In this document: one piece after another, positions 16,253 through 24,928 of the stretch
How the letters are laid out: every line of letters begins with the position of its first letter
How positions within the stretch are numbered: the first letter of the stretch is position 1
From: an uncultured Chitinophaga sp.
GTDB lineage: Bacteria; Bacteroidota; Bacteroidia; Chitinophagales; Chitinophagaceae
DNA: 64,000 bases
Direction: 5' to 3'
NCBI RefSeq assembly: GCF_937898475.1
Contig: NZ_CALEJS010000032.1
Span: forward strand, 124,001-188,000
Program-made: the position numbers and the translations under genes
The notes under the pieces: model-generated
Told to the model about the DNA's origin: nothing
The model's input: only the letters and a program-made list of their open reading frames with translations
Database searches by the model: none

Positions 16253-17599
16253 TTGTCTGTAGACATCAACATATCGAATTACGAGGCGTTCCTGCTCAGC
16301 TATATCGACGGAGAGCTGAATGGTGAAGAACGTGCAGCGGTAGACGCCTTCCTGCAGCAACACCCGGAACTGGCAAAAGAACTGGAGCTGCTGAAAGCCA
16401 CCGTACTACAGCCTGACAGGGCCGTTGTGTTTGGCAACCGGGAGGTGCTGTACCACAGCACCCAGATCACCACAGAGAATTATGAGACGTTTTTCCTGAG
16501 CTTTATTGACGGGGAGCTGAATGCCGCTGAATTACAGGCGCTGAACGCCTTCCTCCAGAAACATCCGCACCTGCAGCAGGAGCTGGATACCTGGCAGGCC
16601 ACCCGCCTGCCGGCAGACGAAGCGGGGATGCGCTTTGAGAACAAGGAAATGCTGTACCGTCATACAGACACCCTCACCCCCGAAAATTACGAAACATACC
16701 TGCTTAGTTATATTGATGGCGAGCTGAGTGAGACCGAGGAGCAAACGCTGCATGCGTTCCTGCAGGAACATCCCGGGCTACAGGCAACGCTGCAGCTGTT
16801 TGAACGTACCCGCTTACAGGCAGATCCGCAGCTGAAGATGCCTGGTAAGGCAGCTCTTTACAGGAACCGTGGCCGCAGGCTGCATCCCGCCTGGTGGTGG
16901 GGCGCGGCTGCCGCTGTAATAGCCGGTTGCCTGGTATGGCTGCTGCCATTACAGCAGCAGGATGTGCAGACTGCACCCCTGGCATCTGTCAATGAAAAAA
17001 CACCGGCTGCCGGTAGCACGGCTACACAGCAAATGCAGCAAGCAGCGCCCGCCCGCCAGCCGGCCAGGATTGACCTGGATGATCAGCCGGTGAAGGAAGC
17101 ACCCACCCTGGCCAGGAACGCACCCGCAGCCGCAACAGCGGATGAAACGGCTGCAAAAGCGGGTGAAACCGCTGCAAAAAATACCAGACCTGGGAGAGAA
17201 AGGGCTGTACAGCCTTCGGCAGCTGCCGCTCAGCCGGTGGCCAATAGCAACAACTCAGGCCTGAACAATAATAACAACAGTGCGGGCGTACTGGCCCAGC
17301 TGCCACAGCCCAGGGCTACTTCTGAAGAAGTTGTGCAGCAGCACATGGAAAAAACCATACAGGCCACGGTGCCACCGGTACAGGAAATGGCCACCGTCAA
17401 TACCGACCCAAGCCCGGTACTGGCTTCTACGCAAACACTGCAACACATGGCGGCGCCCGAAGCGCAGCCGGCAGCACCGCCTGCTGTGCAGGGAGAGCTG
17501 ATCATGTCTGTTACCAGCACCAGTGAAAGCCGGCTGCTGAACGGTGTAGCCAGTGTGGCTAAATTCTTTTCAAAGAAAAAACGTCACAAATCAGAATAA
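16253..17599 (+). CDS. Membrane anti-sigma-like protein with three tandem cytosolic repeats
   Basis: 448 residues if started at the TTG at 16253, two bases behind the sigma stop. No in-frame ATG exists nearby, so TTG is the best start. Three units of about 68 residues (9-68, 76-136, 145-203) each open with NYExxLLSxIDGELxxxE and contain AFLQxHPxL and a closing LY. This matches the helical sigma-binding segment seen once in ordinary Bacteroidota anti-sigma proteins, here present three times and without zinc ligands. One membrane helix follows (about 213-231), then a periplasmic Ala/Gln/Pro-rich region without recognisable fold and a basic C-terminal tail. It probably holds the sigma factor at the membrane. 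The meaning of three copies is unknown. Confidence 0.82.
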   Translation: MSVDINISNYEAFLLSYIDGELNGEERAAVDAFLQQHPELAKELELLKATVLQPDRAVVFGNREVLYHSTQITTENYETFFLSFIDGELNAAELQALNAFLQKHPHLQQELDTWQATRLPADEAGMRFENKEMLYRHTDTLTPENYETYLLSYIDGELSETEEQTLHAFLQEHPGLQATLQLFERTRLQADPQLKMPGKAALYRNRGRRLHPAWWWGAAAAVIAGCLVWLLPLQQQDVQTAPLASVNEKTPAAGSTATQQMQQAAPARQPARIDLDDQPVKEAPTLARNAPAAATADETAAKAGETAAKNTRPGRERAVQPSAAAAQPVANSNNSGLNNNNNSAGVLAQLPQPRATSEEVVQQHMEKTIQATVPPVQEMATVNTDPSPVLASTQTLQHMAAPEAQPAAPPAVQGELIMSVTSTSESRLLNGVASVAKFFSKKKRHKSE

Positions 17600-17629
17600 C
17601 AGGCAAGGTTCCTTTAATCTTTGTTGAAT

Positions 17630-18565
17630 ATGAAGCATAAAATTCTACTCTGGATATTGATAATGATGGCAGTAAGGGAGGTGCAGGCGCAATCTGCCGC
17701 GCCGGCTCCCACGGCAGATACCATCCAGATCAAAGGCTTGATCATTATCAAAGGCAAGGATGCAAGAGGCAAGAACACCTATAAATTCTACAACGATACC
17801 ACATACGCACGCAATAAGCTTAAAAAGAATCTTCATACCAAATGGTTTGTAATTGATGTGGGCTTTAATAATTATATAGACCGCAGCGATTATACCGGGG
17901 CCAGCGTTATATCCCGCGATGTACGGTATTCCTATGCGCCCAATGCGCTGACAGCCACCCAGGTGGCCAAATCCTTTGACTATTCTGCTTATGGCCTGAA
18001 TACTTTTGCGCCGCGCGGCGGCAGTGAGCCTTTAACACCTGATGAGTTCAAACTGATCACGGGCAAGTCTATCAATGTAAATATCTGGCTCATCCAGCAG
18101 CGTCTGAACATCTACAAGCACAAACTGAACGTTATATATGCATTAGGGGTAGAAATGAATAATTACCGCTATGCGCGCAATATTACCTATGTACCCGGTT
18201 ATCCTACGCAGATCATACGGGATACCGTTAATTTTTCCAAGAATAAATTATTTGCCGAGTACCTGAGCGTACCGCTCATGCTGAACTTCAATTCCAACCC
18301 TGCAAGGCCGGGCCGTTCTTTTGAACTGAGTATGGGCGTGATGGGCGGATACCTGGTAAAATCGCGCACTAAACAGATCAGTGAAGAAAGGGGCAAGATC
18401 AAGCGTACAGACGATTTTAACCTGAAACAATGGCGCTTTGCCTTAACAAGCGAGCTGGCCTACGGCCCGGTAAAACTTTACGGCAATTTTTCACTCACGC
18501 CATTGCATGATTACGGCTTAGAACAGTATCCATTTTCCGTAGGTATACGATTTAATGGGTTTTAG
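17630..18565 (+). CDS. Outer membrane beta-barrel protein (PorT/OmpW-like), unassigned
   Basis: 311 residues from the ATG at 17630 (MKHKILLWILIMM), with a signal peptide ending AQS near residue 21. A TTG three codons upstream is possible but offers no advantage. After an N-terminal extension, alternating strands typical of an eight- to ten-stranded barrel run from about residue 55 to the end, which closes with FSVGIRFNGF, a standard barrel C-terminus with terminal Phe. It follows the sigma/anti-sigma pair by 30 bases on the same strand. Function is unknown; an envelope-stress target is inference. Confidence 0.8.
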   Translation: MKHKILLWILIMMAVREVQAQSAAPAPTADTIQIKGLIIIKGKDARGKNTYKFYNDTTYARNKLKKNLHTKWFVIDVGFNNYIDRSDYTGASVISRDVRYSYAPNALTATQVAKSFDYSAYGLNTFAPRGGSEPLTPDEFKLITGKSINVNIWLIQQRLNIYKHKLNVIYALGVEMNNYRYARNITYVPGYPTQIIRDTVNFSKNKLFAEYLSVPLMLNFNSNPARPGRSFELSMGVMGGYLVKSRTKQISEERGKIKRTDDFNLKQWRFALTSELAYGPVKLYGNFSLTPLHDYGLEQYPFSVGIRFNGF

Positions 18566-18567
18566 TA

Positions 18568-18575
18568 TATCTTTG
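18568..18575 (+). promoter_or_regulatory. -7 element for the small secreted protein gene
   Basis: TATCTTTG, exact TAnnTTTG match, three bases past the stop of the beta-barrel gene and 21 bases before the next ATG. Confidence 0.5.
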
Positions 18576-18596
18576 TAACCAGATCTAATCTTTGAT

Positions 18597-18911
18597 ATGC
18601 GTACTTTTATGACCTTTCTGGCATGTACGGGGTTTATTGTATGGGCACATTCAAGGGACACAAGAATAATAGGAGTACAACCCCAACCCATACAACAATC
18701 TCCGGTTGCCAAACAGTCAGTTGCCAGGCAAGGGCAACACTCTATGAGGGACCAATACGTAAGAGAGCTTGTTTCAGCTGCTTCACTGAAAGTAATTGAT
18801 AACGCTCCTTCCTCCTACCTGGTAACCTTGTTGCACAACAAGCGTTCCTTCTCCGGCAAGGCCGATTCAATGCTGCTACGCTTCAGGCCACAACAAGTAA
18901 TACATCAGTAA
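18597..18911 (+). CDS. Small hypothetical exported protein
   Basis: 104 residues; the first about 20 (MRTFMTFLACTGFIVWAHS) form a signal-like hydrophobic segment. The rest is polar with a Gln-rich patch (PQPIQQSPVAKQ) and no family I recognise. It has its own promoter element and is followed by a terminator hairpin at 19005, so it is probably a single-gene unit downstream of the sigma-factor group. The codon use looks ordinary. It may be real but poorly conserved. Confidence 0.55.
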   Translation: MRTFMTFLACTGFIVWAHSRDTRIIGVQPQPIQQSPVAKQSVARQGQHSMRDQYVRELVSAASLKVIDNAPSSYLVTLLHNKRSFSGKADSMLLRFRPQQVIHQ

Positions 18912-18950
18912 TTTATTTGGTAGCTAGATAAATTTATACCAGTGGTTAAT

Positions 18951-19048
18951 CATTGGCCGTTAGCGCGGAAAGAAACACGCATCAATCACTAACGGCGGGA
19001 TGAATGCCCGGGAACAGCCAATGTTCCATGGGCAGGGCTTCTTTTTTC
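18951..19048 (+). terminator. Terminator within a nested inverted-repeat region
   Basis: TGCCC (19005-19009) plus GGAAC (19011-19015) pair with GTTCC (19023-19027) plus GGGCA (19030-19034), followed by TTCTTTTTT. Overlapping alternative pairings exist: CATTGGC 18951-18957 with GCCAATG 19017-19023, and CCGTTAG 18957-18963 with CTAACGG 18989-18995. The first set reads as a terminator for the gene ending at 18911. Confidence 0.6.
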
Positions 19049-19102
19049 ATGATTTTTTACCTTTCCCCCTAAATTCCCTGTTCTCCCGTATACTCTTTTC
19101 CA

Positions 19103-19110
19103 TATATTTG
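19103..19110 (+). promoter_or_regulatory. M16 protease gene -7 promoter element
   Basis: TATATTTG, exact TAnnTTTG match, 30 bases before the ATG at 19141. Confidence 0.6.
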
Positions 19111-19140
19111 GTACGTCACTAAATTTTCAAAAACCACCGT

Positions 19141-22086
19141 ATGACAATTCTTAAAAGAGCGATCTTCCTGCTTCTTTTGTCCTGTACCTTGCACTCAACC
19201 AGCAACGCACAGGCTAATTATCAATGGAAGGAAGGAAATTCCGGAGGCTATACCTACAGGTATGTTACGGACGACCCCATGCAGGCCCGTTTCTATACCC
19301 TGAAGAACGGCCTCACCGTTGTGTTAAGCGTGAACAAGAAAGAACCCCGCATCCAGACCTTAATAGGGGTACGCGCAGGCAGTAATAACGATCCGGCAGA
19401 TCACACCGGTCTTGCCCACTACCTGGAGCACCTGCTGTTCAAAGGGACCGATAAATTCGGCTCGCTGGACTGGGAGAAGGAAAAGTCTTACCTGAACGAA
19501 ATAGAAGGCCTGTATGATACCTATAATCATACCAGCGGCAACGATGCCCGCAAGGCAGTGTATCACAAGATAGACAGTGTTTCCGGACTGGCCGCCAAAT
19601 ACGCCATTGCCAATGAGTATGATAAGATGATGACGGGCATGGGCGCCCAGGGTACCAATGCGCATACCTGGGTAGAAGAAACCATCTACGAGGAAGACAT
19701 TCCGTCCAACGCCGTAGATAAATACCTTGCCGTGCAGAGTGAACGCTTCCGCCAGCCTATCTTCCGCCTTTTCCATACCGAGCTGGAAGCCGTGTATGAA
19801 GAGAAGAACCGCGGCCTGGATAATGATGGCCGTAAGATGTATGAAACCATGCTGGCGGCACTGTTCCCCACGCATAACTACGGACAGCAGTCTACCATTG
19901 GTACCGTGGAGCACCTGAAAAACCCGAACCTGAAATCGATCCGGGATTTCTATGAAGCATACTACGTGCCTAACAATATGGCCATTGTAATGGCCGGCGA
20001 TTTTGATCCGGATTACGTGATCAAAAAGATAGATCAGCAGTTTGCCTACATGCAGCCCAAACCTGTGAAGGAATACAAAGCTGCACCTGAAGCGCCAATC
20101 ACCTCGCCTGTAGTAAAAGAAGTGTTTGGGCCTGATGCAGAGAACGTGAACATCGCCTTCCGCATGCCCGGCGCAACAGACGTACAGTCTACCGTACTGC
20201 TCCAGGTACTGAGCCAGATACTGAATAATGGTAAGGCCGGCCTGCTGGACCTCAACATCAATAAACAACAGAAAGTGCTGAACGCAGGCGTTAGCCAGCT
20301 GCAATGGAAAGACTATACTGTTTTTGCATTGAGCGGTAAAGCCAAGCAGGGCCAGACCCTGGAAGAAGTGAAAGACCTGCTGCTTGGGCAGCTGGAGATA
20401 CTGAAGAAGGGAGAGTTTGACGAATCACTGGTAAAAGCCATCGTTAACAACGCCAAGCTGTCTGAATTACAGGGCCTGGAAAGGAACGACAACCGTGCCA
20501 ACACGATTATGGACGGCTTCATCAAGCACAGGGGAGAAAACTGGCTGAGCGATGTGAAGATGATAGACGATATGAGTAAGGTTACCAAACAGCAGATCGT
20601 TGATTTTGCCAACAAGTACCTGAACAATAACTATGTGCTGGTGTACAAACGCAAAGGCGAAGACAAGAACATCCAGAAAGTGCTGAAGCCTGCTATTACA
20701 CCGGTAGAAGTGAACCGCGAAGCGCAGTCGCCCTTCCTGCAGTCTATTGCCGCCATTCCCGCCACACCGGTGAAACCGCAATGGCTGGATTACAGCAAGG
20801 ATATACAGAAAAGCAAGATCGGTCCTGCAGAAGTACTGTATGTACAGAATAAAGCCAATGACCTGTTCCGCCTGTACTACCGTTTTGACATGGGCAGCTG
20901 GAACAATAAAAAACTGCCGCTGGCAGCACAGTACCTGCAATTCCTGGGAACAGATAAATACACTACAGAAGAGATCAGCAGGCAGTTCTATAACATTGCC
21001 TGTAACTTCAACGTGTCATCCGGTACAGATGTAACGATGATCACTATTTCCGGTCTGCAGGAAAATTTTGATAAGGCAGTAGAGCTGTTTGATCACCTGC
21101 TTACACACTGTCAGCCGAATGAAGAAGCCCTGGCAGCACTCAAGGGACGCCTGCTGAAAGCGCGTACAGATAATAAGCTGAGCAAGGTAGCCATTATGCG
21201 GGGCCTGGTACAGTATGGCATGTATGGTTCTAAGAACCCGTACAACAACCAGCTGAGCAAAGAAGAGCTGGATGGCCTTACTTCTGCAGAGCTGACAGAG
21301 ATACTGCATACCCTGCCATCTTACAAGCATACCGTTATTTACTATGGTCCGCAATCACTGGCTAACGCCACTGCTGCCGTTAAGAAGCTGCACCCCATAC
21401 CGGCTGCCTTCAAAGCTGCACCGGAAGCCGTGAAATTTGCAAAGAGCACGCAGGCCAGCAACCAGGTATTGTTTGCAGACTATGATATGGTACAGGCAGA
21501 GGTGAACTGGGTACGGAACAATGGCAACTTCAACCCCTCCAACACCGCGGTGGTGAACCTGTTCAACAACTACTTCGGCGGCGGCATGGGTTCTATCGTA
21601 TTCCAGACCATCCGCGAATCAAAAGCGCTGGCTTACTCTACCTACGCTTTCTATGTGCAGCCTGATAAAAAGGAAGATCGTTATTCTGTTGTGGCCTACG
21701 TAGGCAGCCAGGCAGATAAAATGAACGAAGCGATCAACGGCATGAACGAACTGCTGAATGATATTCCGCGTTCTGACAAGCTGCTGGAAACCGCCAAGGA
21801 AAGCCTCAAGCAGGATATCGAAACACAACGTATCACGCAGGACGGTATCATATTCAGCTATCTCAATGCGCAGAAACTGGGACTGAACACTGACTACCGT
21901 AAAGACGTATACGCAGCTGTTGATAAACTGAATTTTGATAACGTGAAACAGTTCCATGATGAGAACCTGGCCAATAAGCCTTACACTTATTGCATACTGG
22001 GTTCTGAAAAGAACATCAACCTGGATGATCTCAAGAAATTCGGTGAAGTGAAGAAGGTAAGCCTGGAGGAGCTGTTTGGCTACTAA
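19141..22086 (+). CDS. M16-family zinc metallopeptidase, exported, two-domain
   Basis: 981 residues: signal peptide (1-24, ends SNAQ), then two M16 (pitrilysin/insulinase) halves. The first carries the inverted zinc motif HYLEH (His93, Glu96, His97) and a downstream acidic ligand in ELEAVYEEKNRG (about 215-226). The second half has the family's inactive-subunit text (FGGGMGSIVFQTIRE near 810). The enzyme would degrade short peptides in the periplasm. It is a single-gene unit with promoter and terminator. Substrate is unknown; paralogues are common in Bacteroidota. Confidence 0.95.
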   Translation: MTILKRAIFLLLLSCTLHSTSNAQANYQWKEGNSGGYTYRYVTDDPMQARFYTLKNGLTVVLSVNKKEPRIQTLIGVRAGSNNDPADHTGLAHYLEHLLFKGTDKFGSLDWEKEKSYLNEIEGLYDTYNHTSGNDARKAVYHKIDSVSGLAAKYAIANEYDKMMTGMGAQGTNAHTWVEETIYEEDIPSNAVDKYLAVQSERFRQPIFRLFHTELEAVYEEKNRGLDNDGRKMYETMLAALFPTHNYGQQSTIGTVEHLKNPNLKSIRDFYEAYYVPNNMAIVMAGDFDPDYVIKKIDQQFAYMQPKPVKEYKAAPEAPITSPVVKEVFGPDAENVNIAFRMPGATDVQSTVLLQVLSQILNNGKAGLLDLNINKQQKVLNAGVSQLQWKDYTVFALSGKAKQGQTLEEVKDLLLGQLEILKKGEFDESLVKAIVNNAKLSELQGLERNDNRANTIMDGFIKHRGENWLSDVKMIDDMSKVTKQQIVDFANKYLNNNYVLVYKRKGEDKNIQKVLKPAITPVEVNREAQSPFLQSIAAIPATPVKPQWLDYSKDIQKSKIGPAEVLYVQNKANDLFRLYYRFDMGSWNNKKLPLAAQYLQFLGTDKYTTEEISRQFYNIACNFNVSSGTDVTMITISGLQENFDKAVELFDHLLTHCQPNEEALAALKGRLLKARTDNKLSKVAIMRGLVQYGMYGSKNPYNNQLSKEELDGLTSAELTEILHTLPSYKHTVIYYGPQSLANATAAVKKLHPIPAAFKAAPEAVKFAKSTQASNQVLFADYDMVQAEVNWVRNNGNFNPSNTAVVNLFNNYFGGGMGSIVFQTIRESKALAYSTYAFYVQPDKKEDRYSVVAYVGSQADKMNEAINGMNELLNDIPRSDKLLETAKESLKQDIETQRITQDGIIFSYLNAQKLGLNTDYRKDVYAAVDKLNFDNVKQFHDENLANKPYTYCILGSEKNINLDDLKKFGEVKKVSLEELFGY

Positions 22087-22096
22087 GCGTTGCGAA

Positions 22097-22250
22097 CACC
22101 AAACACCAAATTCCAAATTCCAAAATCCAGATTCCAAAAGCGAATACTAAAGGCGTCCCAAGTTCCGGTTCGGAATTTGGGACGCTTGTTTTATAGCAGG
22201 ACATCCGTGCCACAACTTTGGAATTTGGTATTTGGAATTTGAAATTTGGT
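22097..22250. repeat. AATTCCAAA-type spacer repeats in inverted orientation around a terminator
   Basis: Around 22097-22138 the spacer repeats CCAAATTCCAAA-like units; at 22218-22250 the complementary TTTGGAATTTGG units appear. The two clusters could pair. Shorter similar text occurs at 49121-49138 and 59816-59839. Confidence 0.5.
22153..22193 (+). terminator. Rho-independent terminator after the M16 protease gene
   Basis: GCGTCCCAA (22153-22161) pairs with TTGGGACGC (22177-22185), with an inner TTCC/GGAA pair, followed by TTGTTTTA. Confidence 0.8.
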
Positions 22251-22311
22251 ATTGTGTGCACAATAAACTCTTAAGACCTTCGTTATCATAGAGCTAAAAA
22301 ACCCTTGTGAG

Positions 22312-22875
22312 ATGCCGCGTTGTAGTTGGTTTAGTTTATTGCTGATATTATTGATACCCTTAAGCGGGTTTAATAATGAGAGCGGGTTGTACACCGTAAA
22401 ACTGAGGCCGGATGATATTGATGCCGACAAAGTTTTCCTGCTGATAGATAAAAGCGATTACCGCTTATACCTGTATGAAGATGTAAAATTACGTAAGATC
22501 TATAAAGTGGTGTTCGGAAGCCGCAAGATGGCTGATAAGCTGATACAGGGCGACCGCCAGACACCGGAAGGCACTTTCCGCATCCAGGCTAAACGTTATG
22601 ACGGGCGCTGGAGCAGGTTTATGTTGCTGGATTATCCTAATGAAGCTTCCTGGGCAAAATTCCATCAGCGCCAGCAGCAGGGTTTGATTGGTCCCAATGC
22701 TGATATTGGCGGAGGGATCGGTATCCATGGGGTTGAATATGCCTCCGGTATACGGGATGCTTATGTAGACAGCCGCATTAACTGGACACTGGGTTGTGTA
22801 AGCATGAAGAATGCGGATGTGAATGAGCTGTATGAGCTGCTTAAAATAGGAACGCCCGTGGTAATACGCCGCTGA
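22312..22875 (+). CDS. L,D-transpeptidase (YkuD domain), short exported form
   Basis: 187 residues: N-terminal hydrophobic signal or anchor (about 5-19) and one YkuD domain (about 40-187). The catalytic pair is His139 in GIHGVEY and Cys162 in TLGCVSM, with the nearby Arg and the TPEGTF segment typical of the family. It forms or edits meso-diaminopimelate crosslinks in peptidoglycan, or attaches other amines, in the periplasm. A second, larger member is at 57685. It meets the hydrolase gene tail to tail, with the two stops one base apart or less. Confidence 0.92.
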   Translation: MPRCSWFSLLLILLIPLSGFNNESGLYTVKLRPDDIDADKVFLLIDKSDYRLYLYEDVKLRKIYKVVFGSRKMADKLIQGDRQTPEGTFRIQAKRYDGRWSRFMLLDYPNEASWAKFHQRQQQGLIGPNADIGGGIGIHGVEYASGIRDAYVDSRINWTLGCVSMKNADVNELYELLKIGTPVVIRR

Positions 22876-23823
22876 TCATGGCTGATGAAGGAAGGCATTA
22901 ACTGCAGCCGTCCATTTCTCTGTTTCATTCCTGTAAAAAGACTGGTGCCCGGAGTGTTCAAACACTACGAGCTTTTTATTTGTGCTGCCCAGCTGGCGGA
23001 AGATGCTGTTGGTCTCATGTTCCATTACGCGGATATCGGTCCGTCCCCAGCAAAGCAGCACGGGCATATGCAGGTGCCTGGCATCATCCGCCGGCCTGAA
23101 GCCGGGGGCCCAGAAACCCTGTTCTATACCGCCCCAGAAAGTAATGATCTGGGCAAAGGGAGTGCCGGGCATGTGTACGGCCCACATGCGGCTTTTTACG
23201 GCATCTGTGAGGGTGGCAAAAGGCGCTTCCAGGATCACTTTATTGGGCTGCAGCTGGTACTGCGACACTGCTTTCAGGATAGCGGCGGCGCCCATGCTCA
23301 TGCCCCAGAGTATGACCGGTGCTGTTGCGCGTTGACGTACATAATCATAAGCCAGCTTCACATCTTCCGCTTCCTTATAGCCCACACTGCAGGTATGGCC
23401 ATCGCTGTTGCCATGTGCCCTGAAATCGAGCAGGAAGGTGTTATATCCCTGTTGGTGGAAATACAGGGCTTCGGGCAGTTTGGCCCCTTTGTTACTGCCG
23501 TAGCCGTGCAATAGTACCACGGTGCCTTTGGCCGTTTGGGCGGCAGGAATCCACCAGCCTTCCAGTTTCAGGCCATTGGCGGTTTTGAGACGCACGGTTT
23601 CATAGGCTACTTCCGGGAAGGCGCTGAGCACAGGTTTGGAAAGGTCTACACCAAACAATATGGTGCGGGTCTTTTCCCAGGTGCTCATTTGTTCGGGGCG
23701 TTTGTTGCGGTGCCCTGCATCATCATAAAAATGGGTGAATTTCCAGGCATGAAAAGCCAGGATGATGTTGAACAGCATCAGCAGCACCAGTATAATGCGG
23801 AGTGCGCGCTTCAGGTATCTCAT
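22876..23823 (-). CDS. Alpha/beta hydrolase, membrane-anchored
   Basis: 315 residues with an N-terminal membrane helix (about 8-25) and an alpha/beta hydrolase fold. Oxyanion motif LLHGYGSNKG (104-113), nucleophile elbow GMSMG (Ser176), acid Asp263 in GRTDIR and His293 in HSGHQ complete the triad. It resembles the YqkD/FrsA-like serine aminopeptidase group of lipases and esterases. Substrate is not visible. The upstream gene is 27 bases away on the same strand, so they may be co-transcribed. Confidence 0.88.
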   Translation of the reverse strand: MRYLKRALRIILVLLMLFNIILAFHAWKFTHFYDDAGHRNKRPEQMSTWEKTRTILFGVDLSKPVLSAFPEVAYETVRLKTANGLKLEGWWIPAAQTAKGTVVLLHGYGSNKGAKLPEALYFHQQGYNTFLLDFRAHGNSDGHTCSVGYKEAEDVKLAYDYVRQRATAPVILWGMSMGAAAILKAVSQYQLQPNKVILEAPFATLTDAVKSRMWAVHMPGTPFAQIITFWGGIEQGFWAPGFRPADDARHLHMPVLLCWGRTDIRVMEHETNSIFRQLGSTNKKLVVFEHSGHQSFYRNETEKWTAAVNAFLHQP

Positions 23824-23850
23824 AACTGATACAAAGGTAAGGACGACAGC

Positions 23851-24834
23851 TTAACGAATCCGTATCCGCCGCAGGGGTGTGCCCGGTTTAAGCGTGGTAC
23901 GGATGAAGACATACATAATAACACAGGCAGCCAGCACGATCCAGACCGGGAGGAGATAAGCCACCCAGGAAGCAAAATTGTCTTTTTTTGCGGCATTCTC
24001 TATGCCCTCGCTGATCATCAGCAGGTATACAAAATAAACTACCGTGGTAAACAGCAGGAGCGCCCAAAGCGGGTAGCGGAGAAAACAGGCGCCCAGGAAA
24101 AGCCCCAGGGAGAAGAACAGCAGGAGGTAGATGGGTTGCTGAAAGCATCTCCAGCGCTGCTGCATATTGAGATCGATCTTGTTCTGTATGCGGTGCATCT
24201 CTTTCAGGAGCTCAAAGGTACCGGGTGGGTAAAAGCCATAACGGGGATCAGCCACATAATGCCAGTTTACTTCTTCGGCGCTGATGTTAAGTGCGGTCAG
24301 GGTGTCCAGCCAGGTAAGGCTGTTGGCCTGGTCCCTGGACATGTATTTACCCACAGTGTCTATCAGTTGTTTCCTGGGTACGGCCAGCTCCTGGTGCAGT
24401 GGTTTGGCTGCCGCATATAATGCAAAGAGGCCCAGGGTATCTGAGGGGGCGGCGGCATTGCGCAGCAGTTTAGCCTGCCGGAAGGACGCAGCCGGTTTGA
24501 CAAAGGCCGTGAGCATAAAGGTGGTCAGCGCCATGGGCAGGAGAATGAGCAGAAAGCCGGGGAACAACCTGATGGGCTGCTGGTACCAGGACCTGGCCAA
24601 TCCGCGGCCCGCAATGCCGGCTGCAAAGAAAGCCGCTGCATTCAGGCATGCGATGGCGGCGTACAGTAATATCAGCGCCAGTAATTTCAGCAGCCGGAGA
24701 AAAGACAGGTGCCGGGCAGCCGGCAGGAGGGTATAAATGCAGTAAGCGGAGTATAGTACTGTCAGTATCGCCAGCACGATAGCGAACGGCCGCAACCAGT
24801 AACGGGAAAATAATTGCCAGGTGTGTTTGTTCAT
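23851..24834 (-). CDS. Hypothetical multi-spanning membrane protein
   Basis: 327 residues from the ATG at 24834 (MNKHTWQLFSRYWLRP). A longer frame begins upstream at 24879, but its first 15 residues run into the acs terminator hairpin and are unlikely to be coding. Membrane helices are seen at about 15-35, 45-72, 88-112, and in the C-terminal third (about 230-250, 255-275, 295-315). A polar region of about 110 residues (115-225) lies between the two helix groups. I do not recognise the family. The composition resembles the permease part of LptF/LptG-type or ABC-associated proteins, but no motif supports that. Confidence 0.7.
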   Translation of the reverse strand: MNKHTWQLFSRYWLRPFAIVLAILTVLYSAYCIYTLLPAARHLSFLRLLKLLALILLYAAIACLNAAAFFAAGIAGRGLARSWYQQPIRLFPGFLLILLPMALTTFMLTAFVKPAASFRQAKLLRNAAAPSDTLGLFALYAAAKPLHQELAVPRKQLIDTVGKYMSRDQANSLTWLDTLTALNISAEEVNWHYVADPRYGFYPPGTFELLKEMHRIQNKIDLNMQQRWRCFQQPIYLLLFFSLGLFLGACFLRYPLWALLLFTTVVYFVYLLMISEGIENAAKKDNFASWVAYLLPVWIVLAACVIMYVFIRTTLKPGTPLRRIRIR

Positions 24835-24855
24835 AGGCGCTGGTAAAAATAAAAA

Positions 24856-24910
24856 AAGTTGACAGTTGCCGGTTGGCAATCGTTTTTACTGGCAACCGGT
24901 AACTGTCAAC
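24856..24910 (-). terminator. Strong terminator hairpin after acs
   Basis: GTTGACAGTTGCCGGTTG (24858-24875) pairs with CAACCGGTAACTGTCAAC (24893-24910) over 18 positions with one wobble. On the minus strand it is followed by TTTTTTTATTTTT. The GTTAACTGTCAAC-type text also occurs at 3232-3245, so the hairpin is probably built from a dispersed spacer repeat. Confidence 0.8.
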
Positions 24911-24928
24911 TGACAGCTGTGTACTTCC

